A stretch of 64,000 bases of DNA, taken from Diadema setosum (Eukaryota; Echinodermata; Echinoidea; Diadematoida; Diadematidae). Shown here in pieces: positions 37,422-49,605 of the stretch. The notes below the pieces were generated by a model. The model was not told where the DNA came from and searched no databases. It worked only from the letters and a program-made list of their open reading frames with translations. Within the stretch, counting starts at the first letter, position 1, and each line of letters starts with the position of its first letter. Location: contig CM067059.1 in assembly GCA_033980235.1 (NCBI GenBank), positions 13,168,600 through 13,232,599 on the forward strand. Direction: 5' to 3'. A program made the position numbers and the translations under genes.

Positions 37422-37513
37422 TTAAGCTGTTTAAGACGAGTCTGAGTACACTCCGGCAGGTGCCTATGGGAAATGCGTGTTGTAGCAAAATCATCCTGTC
37501 CTCAATGGGTTAA
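37422..37513 (+). repeat. 93 bp TTAACCC-ended MITE, copy 3
   Basis: Diverged left end (TTAAGCTGTTTAAGACGAG), family core with GAGTACACTCCGGCAGGTGC and TGTTGTAGCAAAATCA, right end CCTCAATGGGTTAA. Confidence 0.75.
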
Positions 37514-37786
37514 AATGGATCACCAAATGATGTTCCCCATCTATTAAAGACATTCATTGATTCTCTACATCTTTGTCTCTACTTTAATTTTTCTAGCCAT
37601 AAAACTGACTTAGTAATCTTCCAACAAAGTTAGTGCATATTATTTAAAGGAAAACTATAGTGAGAATGAGCCATTTCATGTCATGGTATGTCAGAGGATG
37701 CTCAGTGAATGCCTTTATGTGTATGCGTGCATCTGATATCAATGTGGAAATGACTTATTTTTGCTGTACGATGTCATTACATGCAG

Positions 37787-37856
37787 GAAACTCTTGGAAG
37801 ATCTTGAGCAGTGCGACGAAGATCCCGTCAGGTTGGCTGAGTGTTTCCTGGATGTG
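37787..37856 (+). CDS. plekhg1-like: PLEKHG-type RhoGEF, coding exon 3 (DH domain)
   Basis: One base completing W387, then 23 codons (residues 388-410): KLLEDLEQCDEDPVRLAECFLDV. Acceptor ATGCAG ends at 37786; donor GTG|GTAAGT follows 37856, phase 0. The sequence matches the LL-x-DLE/D-x-C-x-x-DPV-x-x-A-x-CF pattern of PLEKHG DH domains, in the middle helices. At 70 nt it is a small exon, but the frame and splice sites fit on both sides. Confidence 0.88.
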
Positions 37857-38060
37857 GTAAGTTTGTTTACGTCATCCAAATCAGGACTCGTCATCTGTCC
37901 TAAATTAGACATTGATATACCAAGCAGCGTTCCTGCAAAGACCTAAATGGTGCAAGTGTTCAGGCCAAGTTATTGAACCTATTACAATGTTTACCTGAAC
38001 AGAGCATGAAGTTTTGAATGTGGTTGTTTAAGATGTTTCTGATAATGATGGCAATGCCGC

Positions 38061-38295
38061 TGATGATACTACTTCTACTACTACTACTACTACTACTACT
38101 ATGACTACTATTATTATTATTACTACTGCTACTACTACTAATAATAATAATAAATTATCAGCACCACCACTACCACCACCACCACCACCACCACAATTAC
38201 TAGTTACATAATGATGATAATGATAAGGGTAATAGTAGTGATGTTGATGATAATAATGACAATAACAATAATGTAATGATAATTACTATTTTATC

Positions 38296-38327
<32 letters not shown>

Positions 38328-38405
38328 TAGTAGTAATAGTAGTAGTAGTATTGGTGGTGGTGGTATTGTAAATATCATCATCATCATTCTCATTATAATC
38401 ATTAT
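38061..38405. repeat. Cluster of trinucleotide microsatellites
   Basis: Successive (CTA)n, (TTA)n, (TAA)n, (CCA)n, (TGA)n, (TAG)n, (GGT)n and (ATC)n blocks over about 345 bp. Several blocks are complements of others (CTA with TAG, CCA with TGG), so the cluster can self-pair. Confidence 0.85.
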
Positions 38406-38961
38406 CATGAACAGTCTGAAAATGTGTAAAAACTAAAAGAAATGCCTGTATGTGTATGGCTTCAATGCAGAAGAAAAATTTCTCTTTAATCGCAAAATGA
38501 TGGTAAGGAGTTTTTCTGTCATAATTTCATACTTTGTCATCCTAAATTGACAGACATATAGGGCCTATCAGATATGCCACATTCATAATGATCGCGTAGG
38601 GAATATATCCCAAACCACTTCACAACATCGGAATCATGTAGGGCCTATGCCTGTGCTGTAGTCATGAGCACAATGTAGTAGGCATTTGCAAAGTCCTTGG
38701 AGTGTTTCTAGGAAAAACATTGAGAGGTTTCACACTTACGAACGACCTTGAATGTAATCACGTTCCACAGAACATGCTCCTCATTGTGCGTAGAGTTGCG
38801 GAGCATTCACACACAGAAATTAGTCTCAATTCCACCTGATATTAAACTGAAAGTGGCATTCGAAACTGTAGCCAAACTCTGACAAAGAGCTCTTCATTGC
38901 ACTTTAATCTAAAAAGTATGTCTTGTGCTCTCATTATAATGGAATCAAATAGAAGGATAAA

Positions 38962-39132
38962 CAGGGGGGCATTTCATGAAGGAACTTGTCGAATAAAATG
39001 TCAGACAAGTCAATTATATCTGACAAGTTCAGAGAAATCAGCCAATCAGACTAAAGAATTTCTCAAAACTTGTCAGATATAACTGACTTGTCAGATATTT
39101 TATCCGACAAGTTCCTTCATGAAATGCCCCCT
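38962..39132. repeat. 171 bp hairpin MITE
   Basis: Left GGGGGCATTTCATGAAGGAA and right TTCCTTCATGAAATGCCCCC are perfect inverted ends. The arms continue through CTTGTCGGATAAAAT-like and GACAAGTCA(G/A)TTATATCTGA sequences to a short loop near 39045. Almost the whole unit is one hairpin. Confidence 0.9.
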
Positions 39133-41882
39133 GAGAAGGCTTCATAATGTTTCATTTTTTTGTATTGTTGTTGACGGAGTGCTTGAAACCATGGTGAACC
39201 AAATGCCCCTGAATGAAAAATAGTGTGTCAAAATTGTTTTGATGAATCAGGAGCAAGCATACAACCTGTTTTGTTAGCCATTAGTTAGTCAAAGAACTTG
39301 TTCAAGGAAACTTGAAGAAAAAGTGACCATTTTTCTTCTTTTCGCGTCACATTCCAATTTATAAGCCTGTACATTTATTTAAGTACACATGGGTATCTGT
39401 CCACACCCATCAGCTGGCAAACTTTTAAACACCTCCGACACCCTCTTTCATTCCCTCGAAACCTTACAAAGGATTCCGTGTAGCCGGTCCCAACCTGCCA
39501 CGGTATCAAGAGATGCGATCCCAGTCCCAGTGAGTCCATGAATAGTGATGGAGGATAAACATTACAATACAGTCACTGCTCCTCATCATCATCACGAGGC
39601 AGCTGCCTGGAAGTTGGAGGTGTTTTTTTTCTGTTTTAGTCCCCTTGGCAATACACTTTAATGCAGAATGTCAGTGGTATTTCAAGAAAAGTTGCTTGAA
39701 AGGGTTTAAGTAGTATTTGGCTGTTAGCATGGTGTGCAACTAGGAGGATGGTGAACAGGTGCAAAGGGAATATGCTGCTCCAAAACACTCAAATTCAAAA
39801 GATTTAGTACAAAATTGTTTGTGCTTTTGAGCTTCCTGTAAGAAAGAAGATTCCTTGAATCATATCAATTACACCAGAGGGATGTAAAATTGGTCTCTTA
39901 TAGAAATTATAAGCTGATTTTTGCACAGTTTTTGGACATGCGTATTGTCCTTGCTGCTTTTTTAAAAGGATGTTCAAAGGAGTGATGATCTAACTACAGT
40001 ATTTCTTGATTTTTGAAGAATGAAAAATCATTTGTTTATTTCTATAAAGTAAAAGAGATGAAAGAATAGTGCAAATGAATTTGCACAAATAAAAAAGAAG
40101 TTTGCTGATGAAAGAATAATGATTGTATGCAGTCCAGTACACAGATCCTGAACCAGACTTGAATCAGGCTTGAAGCAGCCAAAGAAATCGGGAAAATGCA
40201 ACTTTTTCAAAGGTGATTTTTTGGCATTGAGCAAAGGTCAGTTCAAATACCATGATCATTGAGTAAGCTATGACCTAGTTAGCATTCTGTCCAATTTTCC
40301 TCTCGTGAGTGAGCGGGATTTGGAAGAATTTAGTTGATTCAGAGGCATTCTCTGTGGTTATAAAAGTGGTTAGAATACATGTATATCAGCTGTACAGAAG
40401 TGATGAGAATAAAAAAAAAAATGTATGTTTTATTCAGATGTAAAAAGAAGCAATGAAATGAATGAAAGTGGTAAAAATTTGTCAGCAATTTTGATACACC
40501 TGAGGGTACTTAGGGCAAAATTGAGCTCTCCACCATGTTTGCTGTAAAAGTTTGAAACGAGGTTGAGGCAACGGCAGAAAAGAGTCGGCTGAACTGTCTC
40601 CTGGATTTTACACTGTCTGTCTGTCAATTGAACTTGTACTTTACTTCCAAACCACCAAGGACAACATCTGCAGGGACAGATTGCCCAATTCTTTTATGGC
40701 TGGTTGTGGCCTCTTTTACCAAGAGTGCAATTACCATTCCCTCATTGAAAAATCCCACCCACCTCAGAATCACACCCCCTAACATTACCCTCGACCCTAA
40801 AAAAAAAAAAAAAAAAAAAATGGGGGAAGGAATCCCTAAAAAATTAGTGGTTCCTTTTGTGCCAAGAGGGATTACGATCCCTCTTGTTTCTATCCAAAAA
40901 AAAAGTTTTGATGGTGTTTTCCCAATAAATAACACCACTTTGAGTGAACTCTGGCTGCTCTGTCAATAGCAGGGTCGAGCACTCCGAACTTGTCACGGTC
41001 AGGATAAAGACAATGCGGCAACCAGACAGTGAATGGTCGGCATACCTCAGCTTCCATTGCCAAGGGGAAGGGTTTATGCCTCCCGGGGGAACGATGAAAG
41101 GCAGTATGGAAGTCATTCCAGGCTTGTAGTGGTCATTTAATGTGACATGTCATATTTCCATATCACTTTAGTTGTCTCCTCTCAGCTTTTACCCCCCCCC
41201 TTTTTTTTTAGTTAGTCATTTACTGCTTTTACTAAGTCACCACCCACAATGGTTGATGTTGTGCCAGAGCCCTGATATTCTCTTTTTCATAAGTGTTCTT
41301 GTCAATATTTTTTCAGCACTGTCTGACATATTGAAGAAATATGAAAAGTCTTATTGAAAATTACAGATACAAGGCACTATGCTGTGTTAATTGAATCATT
41401 GACTATTTTTTTGTTTTTTTTAAGATAGAAAATAACAAAAGAAAAACACGCCAGGAGCGTATTTCAGGAAGAGGATTTAAATTTTGCCAGCTACACTACT
41501 TTCAATGAACACCAAATCAGTTTTCAATGAATTACCAAAATCAATATTGCAACCTGCAGCTATTGCAAACTTCTTTGTGAAAGGGCCATGGCCCCAAGTA
41601 GTTAAGTCAGCTATCTAAACTTTGTGATGTGTGTAACTTGAAGTTCACTCCTACCTGTGTTGTAACATGTGCAAATGTGAAGCATTTGGGCGGGATTGTC
41701 AAGGGGCACCTATCTGTCATTACCCGGGAGTATTATCCAGCACTTTGCCTCATTACACAAACATACTGGCTTCCTCTACATCCCAGCGGTTCCCCTCCCC
41801 TTTCCCCTCCTCTTTTCCCTCCCCTTCCATCACCCTTCTTTCACCCCTCCCTGCCTTCCCATCATCTCTTTCTTCCGGCGTC

Positions 41883-41903
41883 GATGATGATGATGATGAT
41901 GAT
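41883..41903. repeat. (GAT)n microsatellite
   Basis: Seven GAT units, preceded by a long C/T-rich block (about 41787-41877). Confidence 0.8.
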
Positions 41904-43487
41904 GCAAATGCCAGCCGAGAGCGCGGCTATCAGGAATCAATTACTGGCGGTGATTAATGTTAATTTGGCTCCCACCGAATCGCATCAAGCAGTGTAGCCG
42001 ACATGTGAACTCCCCGTGTGTGTTTTTTTTTTCTTTCTTTCTTTTTTTCATTTGATTGGTTGTCATGGTGTGGGAGCCTGGCAAGCCACTGACCAAGTCT
42101 ATTTTAAAGGCCATGTCACACATTAGATAAAAGATTGAGCACAAAGTATCCCTAGTTATCCCCACAATTTTTTTAGGAGATGATGTCATGTCTCATGTGG
42201 ACATGAGTATGATGACAGTTCTGTTTCAGAATCAAAATCAAAGATTCAACATATCTACAACATGCGAATCACAATATTACCATGATGAATACATTGTGGA
42301 TGCTTCTTCTCATATAAGTATTTCATAAAAAATTCGTGTATAGCTTTCAGATGATGGATACAATCATGTCTTGTTTTCTTGGGGGGTTGAGGGGAAATTG
42401 ACATTTAATGCCCCACTTGATTTGAGCCACAGTCTTTATACTTGCATGAATGAATAGCAGTCCCTGCTGGAAGTGCAACGCTGTAGGCATTCACGCGTCA
42501 GACTATTCGTCCAGGCTCATTAGATGTTTCATGATCCGTTTGAAGTGTGAGGGTTGTTTGATTGATGATGCAGTAAAGATTGCCATCAATTTGAAGCTAA
42601 AACTCGCCATGTTTGAATGTCTGAAGTTGAGCTCCAGTATGATTTTTTTTTTTTTAAATCAAACAAACACATGATCAGATATTAGGGGTACACTGCAGTT
42701 CATGTTTGCCGTTCACCCCAGGGGGTCTCACACAGGTATGACCTCATCATAGCCTAAATTGACAATTCTGGTGATACGGCTTGCCACAATAATTCGATTC
42801 TGCCATTCTTCATCATAATTGGGTCTTTAACTCGCAAAATTGATTGCCTTAATAGAGGAATTGAAAGATGCATCATGTGTCTGAGAAAACACCATGGAAT
42901 GTAAATTGAGTCTTCGTCTTCCTCATTGTGGGAGCCGGAGGCAGTTTGAGCTGAAGTTAAATGTATGCTTTTCTGAAACCAAATTCCATCACTTGCTGTC
43001 GGAATATGGGCCAGAAGTAGTAGTGCTAACAAAAGTAAGGAGACTTTTATGAGGGCTTTATAGTATAAATGCGCATATGAGTATTGAAGTATAAATATTT
43101 TGAGAGTTTGTACTTGTTTATCAACAAAATATAACATTATCTAAGTACATTTACTTCACATGAAGCCCCACGATAGTGTTCATAACTGTGAAAGTTAGCT
43201 CTCAAGGCTTGATAATGCAAAGTCAGTGTTAAATCAAGCAAATTTCAAAACTTTCAGTAGATATTTGTATATTGGAAGTTATGAGAATAGTTATTGAAAA
43301 TGTTGCAGTTATGAATCATCTGTCAGTATACTTGACGTAGTCTTAATAAATCATTTGTTTACTTCATGGTATGAATGTGAAATGAATATGAAACCCACTG
43401 TCTAGTATCTTGCATTTCTTGTTTATCTAATATTCATTCTGCAGCACCAATAATCTTTTCTATTTCTGACATAATTCACAATTTCAG

Positions 43488-43685
43488 GAGGAGAATTTCT
43501 GCATCTACACGCGGTACTGCACCAACTACCCGAAGGCAGTGGACGTGATGACCGAGTGCATGAAGGACCCCGTCATATCGGGCTTCTTCAAGGAGCAACA
43601 GGCCCAGCTTAACCATGGCCTGGCCCTGGGTGCCTACCTCCTCAAACCGGTCCAGCGGATACTCAAGTACCACCTCTTGTTCCAG
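43488..43685 (+). CDS. plekhg1-like: PLEKHG-type RhoGEF, coding exon 4 (DH core)
   Basis: 66 codons, residues 411-476, phase 0 at both ends; acceptor TTTCAG, donor CAG|GTATAA. The peptide includes [24 protein letters not shown] and then [20 protein letters not shown]. The last part is conserved region 3 of the DH domain, the helix that contacts the switch regions of Rho GTPases. The IYT-x-YC-x-NYP and [20 protein letters not shown] wording is diagnostic of the PLEKHG1/2/3 group within Dbl proteins. GC content is much higher than in the flanking introns. The exchange-critical Leu, Gln, Arg and Lys positions look intact. Confidence 0.93.
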
Positions 43686-43810
43686 GTATAAGAAGTTGAA
43701 CATCTCTCTCTCGGTCCTCCTCTACTTCTATCCCTTTAAACCTCACACCTTTTGTCCAGCAGACCACGCCCAAAGAGCAATCCATCGGATAATCAAAAAT
43801 GCACATTCAA

Positions 43811-43870
43811 ATTCAGAAAACTCTATATGTATTTGAATTCAGATTCAAATACGTTTAGAGTTTTCTGAAT
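43811..43870. repeat. 60 bp near-perfect hairpin
   Basis: Two 28-base arms (starting ATTCAGAAAACTCTA and ending TAGAGTTTTCTGAAT) pair with 2 mismatches around a 4-base loop. It lies 125 bp downstream of exon 4 in the transcribed intron. The stem size is in the range of small-RNA precursors, but nothing here shows processing. Confidence 0.75.
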
Positions 43871-45810
43871 TGAATATATCACAAAATGAATTACAATCAT
43901 TTTTTGTTGTTGTTGTTCTTGTTGAAAACAGTAAGACATACTATTAGTACAGTAAATGTAAGTAAAATTCATGTGTACAATAGACAGATAACAAAATGAA
44001 AAGACATGATGTTGATTTAAAGCTATTTGGGATTAAGGAATAAACAGTGATCTGACTGAATTACGGTAGAATATATTTTGGTATTAGAATGCAGAAGGCT
44101 GTTGATAAATAAGCAAAACGACAGCCCCCCCCCCCCCAAAAAAAAAAAAAAAAAAAGCAAGCAAGCAAACAAACATATAAGCGCATCTTGTGTGTACATA
44201 GCGAAAAACAAGAACGAAAATAAAAGCCTCAAGAAATGAACACAAGTGAAACCTAATGAAAGCATAATAGAGATCATTTTCATCTACCCTGGCCTGGCTT
44301 CCGCCCGATGAAAGTAGGGGAGGGGCACTCCCTTTCCTCTTACTATTGCCCCACCCTTAAACCAGAAGAAATGCCCCCTCTCTCTGACTGCCATGTTTGT
44401 TGGCAGAAATCAATGGTGGGGCATATTTGTGGCAGTTACAAGCTCAGGGGTGTTCCCATTCTGCGGTAGTGGTAGGCTTAGCTTGCATTCTCCACACCTA
44501 CTGGGACAATGCTTTTATTAATCAATGTGTTATTCCCAGGGAGGTCATTTTCATTTCACACCTATTGGATGTACAAAGTGTATGGTGTGAGAGTGAATTT
44601 GTAAAACAACAAAATATCTTCACCACACTCTTGATGATTTTCCGTCATTTGAGCAGGTGTGCTTCGTGTAAGCTGGATCAAGTTGAATTAGTGACAAGAT
44701 ATGTTACAAGTGACAAAACAAAGTTATTACAACACTGCAATAACTCGATGCAAAGGATACAGATCATTCACACTGATTTGATAACAAAAACAAAGTAGAT
44801 ATAGTGCATATTCTTTTCTTTATGCAGGTCAGTGGGCGATTTGTGGGCCAATGGCATTACCTCGTCTTAAATGTCATAAGTGGTCGCTACTAGTACCAAT
44901 AGGAAATATGAGTTTAAGAGTTGATAAATGCAACAACTCAAGAAACGTGATCTGAAAGCTGTTTGCAAATACATTTTTTTTTTTTTTGATATGGGGAATT
45001 GAAATGCGTTTCAACCATGGGAAAGCTGATAGATGCAGCCTTTGTTTTGTGTTTCCAAAAGGGTGAAATCCCTGACTGTATACTGTACCTTCTGATATTC
45101 CAAAAGGTGAGATCTTGTCGCTGTCTTGTTGTGCCTCGGTGTAGCAATGGGGTGATAAAAAAAAGGGGATTTTACCGTCCTGTCATGATTTCCATATTTG
45201 CGCAAGTAAGTAGGCTGGGCAGGTGTATTACCAAGTTCATGATATGTCTGCGAATCCTGTTTGATATGCCAAAGGCCAAGATCTGAACAGTTTCCCTTGT
45301 GAAACTTAACCACCTTCACTTTCTCACCACCACCCCCAAATCACCCATCCACTTCCCTCTACGTGCTCAGAGGCGTACATTGAAGGGCATTACCCACCAA
45401 TGGTCCCTCAATGGGAGAAAAACAAACCAAACAAAACATAGGTGTATAGACAAAGGGCATCAGAATTACATCTGGATGATAATATCTATTCCAAATAAGA
45501 ATGTAAAAAAATAAGGAAGTAGATCAGTATCATCACAGTAGTCCCAAAGTGAAAGTATGTTTTTTTTTTTTTCATGTGCTTCATTATGTTGTGATAGATG
45601 CAGACAAACATTTGTGAGTTTGGGGGGGGGGGGGGTTCCATCTATGTGCCTATCAGTTTTTGTTTTTTTTTTCTTCTTATTTGCATCTCTTTTTTTTTTT
45701 CTTAGTAACATAGAGAATATGGTAGTTAGTTACATGAATGATACACCAGGGTACATAAAGAGAGCATGGGACATTTTCAACCTTGATAAGCCAATTTTTT
45801 TTTTTTCAAT

Positions 45811-45912
45811 CTTCATCTCAAAATGGACGCTCATTTATTGTTTTATTGATATCCGCATCAAAACTTCATCTCAAAATGGACGCTCATTGATTGATTGATA
45901 TCCGCATCAAAA
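45811..45912 (+). repeat. 53 bp tandem duplication
   Basis: CTTCATCTCAAAATGGACGC starts at 45811 and again at 45864. Both copies end with GATATCCGCATCAAAACT. Copy 2 is a few bases shorter in the TTGATTGATT part. Confidence 0.85.
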
Positions 45913-47489
45913 CTCTGCAGGCAGGAAGCAAAACAAAGTGGGTGAATAGACGTGTTGTATGAACAGATTAATAAGGATTGATACTTGATGCTAGGGGTCG
46001 ATATATGAATAGATAAATATATACATAGAGAGATGAAGGGTGTTTTAACATAGAAACTGGTTCTATTGCATGTTTCCATTTGTAATTAGTCAAGTCAATA
46101 GGTTTAGATGCCCATTATTCCTCATTTATGGATCCTCAAGTTTGATGTGCATGCAATCTGTCAATGTCATCCGACAAAGGACTCTCTCAAAGCACTCAAA
46201 AGTGAAACTCGCAAAAGGGGTAGCTGAAAACAGTTGTGAGTCTGTCAAAGAATAATTGAGAGTGAAACATTTATCCATCATCATCAAAGCATAGTCCTTG
46301 TCTATCAAGATGATGGCATCAAAATAAAGCAACTGTCTTTTTCCCCTCTAACATCGAAAAGAAGAAGAAAAAAGAAAATGTATGTATGAGCGTATTATCA
46401 AGCACAGTACATATAAATTATATATGTGTATATGTATATACAAGCATATAAGTACATGTATACATATATATAGAGTGTTTATATATAAATATTGGTATCA
46501 TCAGAGTGGTGATAGCAGATAAGAGTTGGGAAAGAAGGAAAAGGAAGTGAAATATATCTATAGACTTTTCTCAAGTTTAGCTGCAGAGGGGGAGAGCTCT
46601 GGAGGTCAGGTGGAAAAATACCGGCCAGTAGAAATAATGCCGCAGAGAAACGAATTATGTTTCCTCTCTTGGCACATGACTGTGCCGAGGCGATTGCGAT
46701 CTATTGACGTCAAAAAGTGCCAGGAACCATGGGCGAGCTGCTGCCGGGTTCCAGTTTTGGGTTACACGTTGGGGATTAGGGCTGTCCAGGGCAAGGAGGA
46801 AAGAGTGGCAAAGTTTTTTTTTTTTGTGGGGGGGGGGGGGGAGTCTGTGGTGGGGTGGGGGAAAGATCGGAATGAATGTGTCAGAAAGTCCCTCCAAAAG
46901 TTATTTTGTTGTTTTGTTTGTTTGTGTGTTTTTTGAATAAGAGGACTTTGTAGAAAGTTATCAGAGCAATACTGTAAAACCAGAAATATATGTGACATAG
47001 GCATGGAACTTTTGCAAATTGCCATTGGCATCTTAATGTGTATTGTGCAGCCGAAACCTTTTGTGTGCATTTTACTTTCGCGAATCCTACCTCACAAAGT
47101 TTGCAAAAGTTTCATGCACACAAAAATGTTTTGTTTTACAGTGCGGCCTATGTGCTTGCCCTAGGATAATCAATCTTGCCAGTTCCAGAAAAATAGGGGG
47201 AGAGGGAAGATGGCACATGTACATACATTGGCGGGAGAAAATTTCGGGTGATGGGGAATCTCTAAACACTTTGTCAGTCTACTGATCAATATTTGTACTA
47301 GCCTGCCCTCCCTCTGTGTCTTGAGAAGTAAGGGGGGGGGGGGGGAGGGACTTCCACTAGAAGTCTACAGTAAGGGTGATGCTGAGGGGGGGGGGGGGGG
47401 GGGGTTTCTGAGTGCATTTGGTTTGCGCCCGGACCATGACTATCGCAAGACTTCCCGTATGGGTTGTCCTCTCCTACAGCACTTGTTTA

Positions 47490-47582
47490 TTAACCCGTTG
47501 AGGACGAGTCCCGAGTATACTCAGGCAGGGGTCTATGGGAAATACATGTTGTAGCAAAATCAGTCCGTCCTCAACAGGTTAA
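47490..47582 (+). repeat. 93 bp TTAACCC-ended MITE, copy 4 (best preserved)
   Basis: TTAACCCGTTGAGGACGAGT at the left, CGTCCTCAACAGGTTAA at the right, core CCCGAGTATACTCAGGCAG. This copy is closest to the apparent family consensus. Confidence 0.85.
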
Positions 47583-49605
47583 TCTGTTCCTCTTGTTAAT
47601 GATCTTAATTTTTAGTCTGCGCCTCATCTGAAAAATATGCTAAATAGAACTCTAATAGATTCAATGACAACACAAATTTTTGTTTCATTTGTTTTCTCCC
47701 CTGCATTAAAAGAGGGAGAACGCTTTTTCACTTGACCATTTATTATGTTTGACCATGGAGCTATGTTTAGTAGCTCCATAGTTAGACTGCAGCTATCTTC
47801 TTAGGTTCTCATATTGTGAAAGAACATCTGGGTCACAGTGTATTGGAAAATGGGACTTGGCTCTGATATTCTTCAGTGCTATTACTCTAACTCCACTGAT
47901 ATGATTGAGGGAGATGGTATTTCAGTACAACCCTAATTTGAGATGCTGGGACATATGTTTGTTGTATTTAATCCCTTTTGATTGGCTTGTTCAAGGAGAT
48001 CTGTATTTTTGCAAATGTCAAGATATTTACCATTGACGTTATATCAATGTACCAAAACAGCATGAAGAGTTAATATCAAAATATTGGCTATATAATATAT
48101 ATACACACCATGTAAACAGAAAATTTTTGAGACTCCTCACCATGATCTGGGACACATCCACTCAACAGAGAAATAACGTGTTGCATACTGACATACTTTC
48201 CCGAGGAAAAACATTAGTCATCCTCTGCAATGAGCAAAGCACATCATACTCATGGTGATAACATTTTACAGCTTTACTTTCACTGAATTTTTATGACTCT
48301 GCATGCTCGCACGTCTCCCACATAATTATGCCAGGTCTCTTCAGATGTAAATGGCTAGCAATATGAAGTGTCGTTAAGAGGCTGTTGTTCCAGCAAAATC
48401 AGTCTCATAATTTGAGCATCAAAAACGTGAAAGTTGTAAAGTTTGGGGAGAGTTGTGCTAATTGACTACTTATCATCCACTCATTCTTGGAATCCTAACC
48501 TCTGTGGTGTATTTTCATCAATGTGTAAATTATAACCTTCAAATTTATAATTGTCCTACCCCCTCCCCATCATCAGGTTAAAGACTTCTCACCTTCGAGG
48601 GCTACAAATTTATGAAAAAATATGGGGAATGTTCCATCCTCCGGAAGATTGTGGGATATAAGAATAACATGGAGAATTGACGGATGGGGGGGGGGGGGGG
48701 GCTAAGGATTGGAGGTAACAGACTACTGAAGAGTCCAGCTTAAGAGCGAGTCACATTGGGCTGAGATAACATCACATGCTTGTCGCGGAAGTGGTCGTCC
48801 TCTCCAAAAACATTTCCTGTCGGCTGCTCTTGTTCCCCCTAGGTCCTTACCTTAATGAGACGAAAGCTTCGTAATTGATGACAACAACAAGAAATAATCT
48901 CTTATAATCATGCAATGATGCTCAAGGTTATAGTCATGTCGGCTAACAGTTGACCACCCTTCACCCCTCAATCTGCTGGAAAGTACCGAAAGGAAAAAGG
49001 AAAGGGAAGGAAGTTGCAACAACAACATTTGTCTCCACTTTTTTAGCCATATTGACCAGTCAGTCTCCAAAATCAAATGAAATGGCAAACACTGTGCTGG
49101 AAACAAAGACTGTTGTATTTAGCGTTCTCCCATCTTGGTACAAAATTTGGCAAACATTATGGCAAATATGCTTGAGAATGTTCGATTTTAGGGCTTTACA
49201 TGGTACTTTGTATGTTACTGTGGTGTTTTAAAAAGACCTGCAGAGCATACACACCATTGCACAGAATACAATCACAAAAAAGGTGATACAAAATACGAAG
49301 TATGTATTTGACAAATTAGATTGTTTTACCATTGTAAGAAGTACAAGTCATAAAGTATAAGACTTATTCATATGTGATATCTGTGAAAACCACATGTTTG
49401 GTTGTGTTTTGAATGATGTCACAGTTGATCTTGAAATGATGTTTGTCATGACTCATAATGTAACGACAAGTGCTGAACCTTGACATTCAGTGTTCAATTT
49501 CTCCATCATTTCCTGTATTCATCCCCTTTTTTTTTTTCTACACCCTATCTCCTGCTCACTCCCTCTCACCTTCTTTGCCTTTTTTTCCCCTACCTGTCTG
49601 GCCAG

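Larger units (their letters stand above)
28409..37786 (+). other. Intron 2 of the PLEKHG gene (9378 bp)
   Basis: GTGAGT to ATGCAG. It contains MITE B copy 2 (28568-29137), a C10A12-like tract at about 31462, a C39 run (32311-32349), a G23 run (33840-33862), an AT-rich palindrome cluster at about 33080-33200, a (GA)n tract at about 35846, and a copy of the 93 bp element (37422-37513). No exon was seen. Confidence 0.8.
37857..43487 (+). other. Intron 3 of the PLEKHG gene (5631 bp)
   Basis: GTAAGT to TTTCAG. It holds the trinucleotide cluster (38061-38405), a hairpin MITE (38962-39132), an A20 run at about 40800, a CT-rich block at about 41790-41880 and a (GAT)n run at 41883-41903. No exon was seen; open frames here do not resemble known domains. 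Confidence 0.8.
43686..49605 (+). other. Intron 4 of the PLEKHG gene (5920 bp)
   Basis: GTATAA to GGCCAG, with a long pyrimidine tract before the acceptor. It contains a 60 bp hairpin (43811-43870), C/A and T/G compound homopolymers (about 44125, 45660, 46814), a 53 bp tandem duplication (45811-45912), G runs (about 45619, 47331, 47387, 48686) and a copy of the 93 bp element (47490-47582). No exon was seen. Confidence 0.8.

Noticed and set aside
40624..40969. Overlapping plus and minus frames of 113 and 104 codons
   Set aside because: Both cross an A20 run and show no domain; likely chance.
42754..43137. 127-codon minus-strand open frame in intron 3
   Set aside because: Low-complexity Leu/Ser composition without a known motif.
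44397..44798. 133-codon plus-strand open frame in intron 4
   Set aside because: No recognisable domain, AT-rich composition like the intron, and it lies inside a gene whose splicing skips it.
46526..46936. 136-codon plus-strand open frame
   Set aside because: Runs through T and G homopolymers (FFFF, GGGG) and has no family resemblance.
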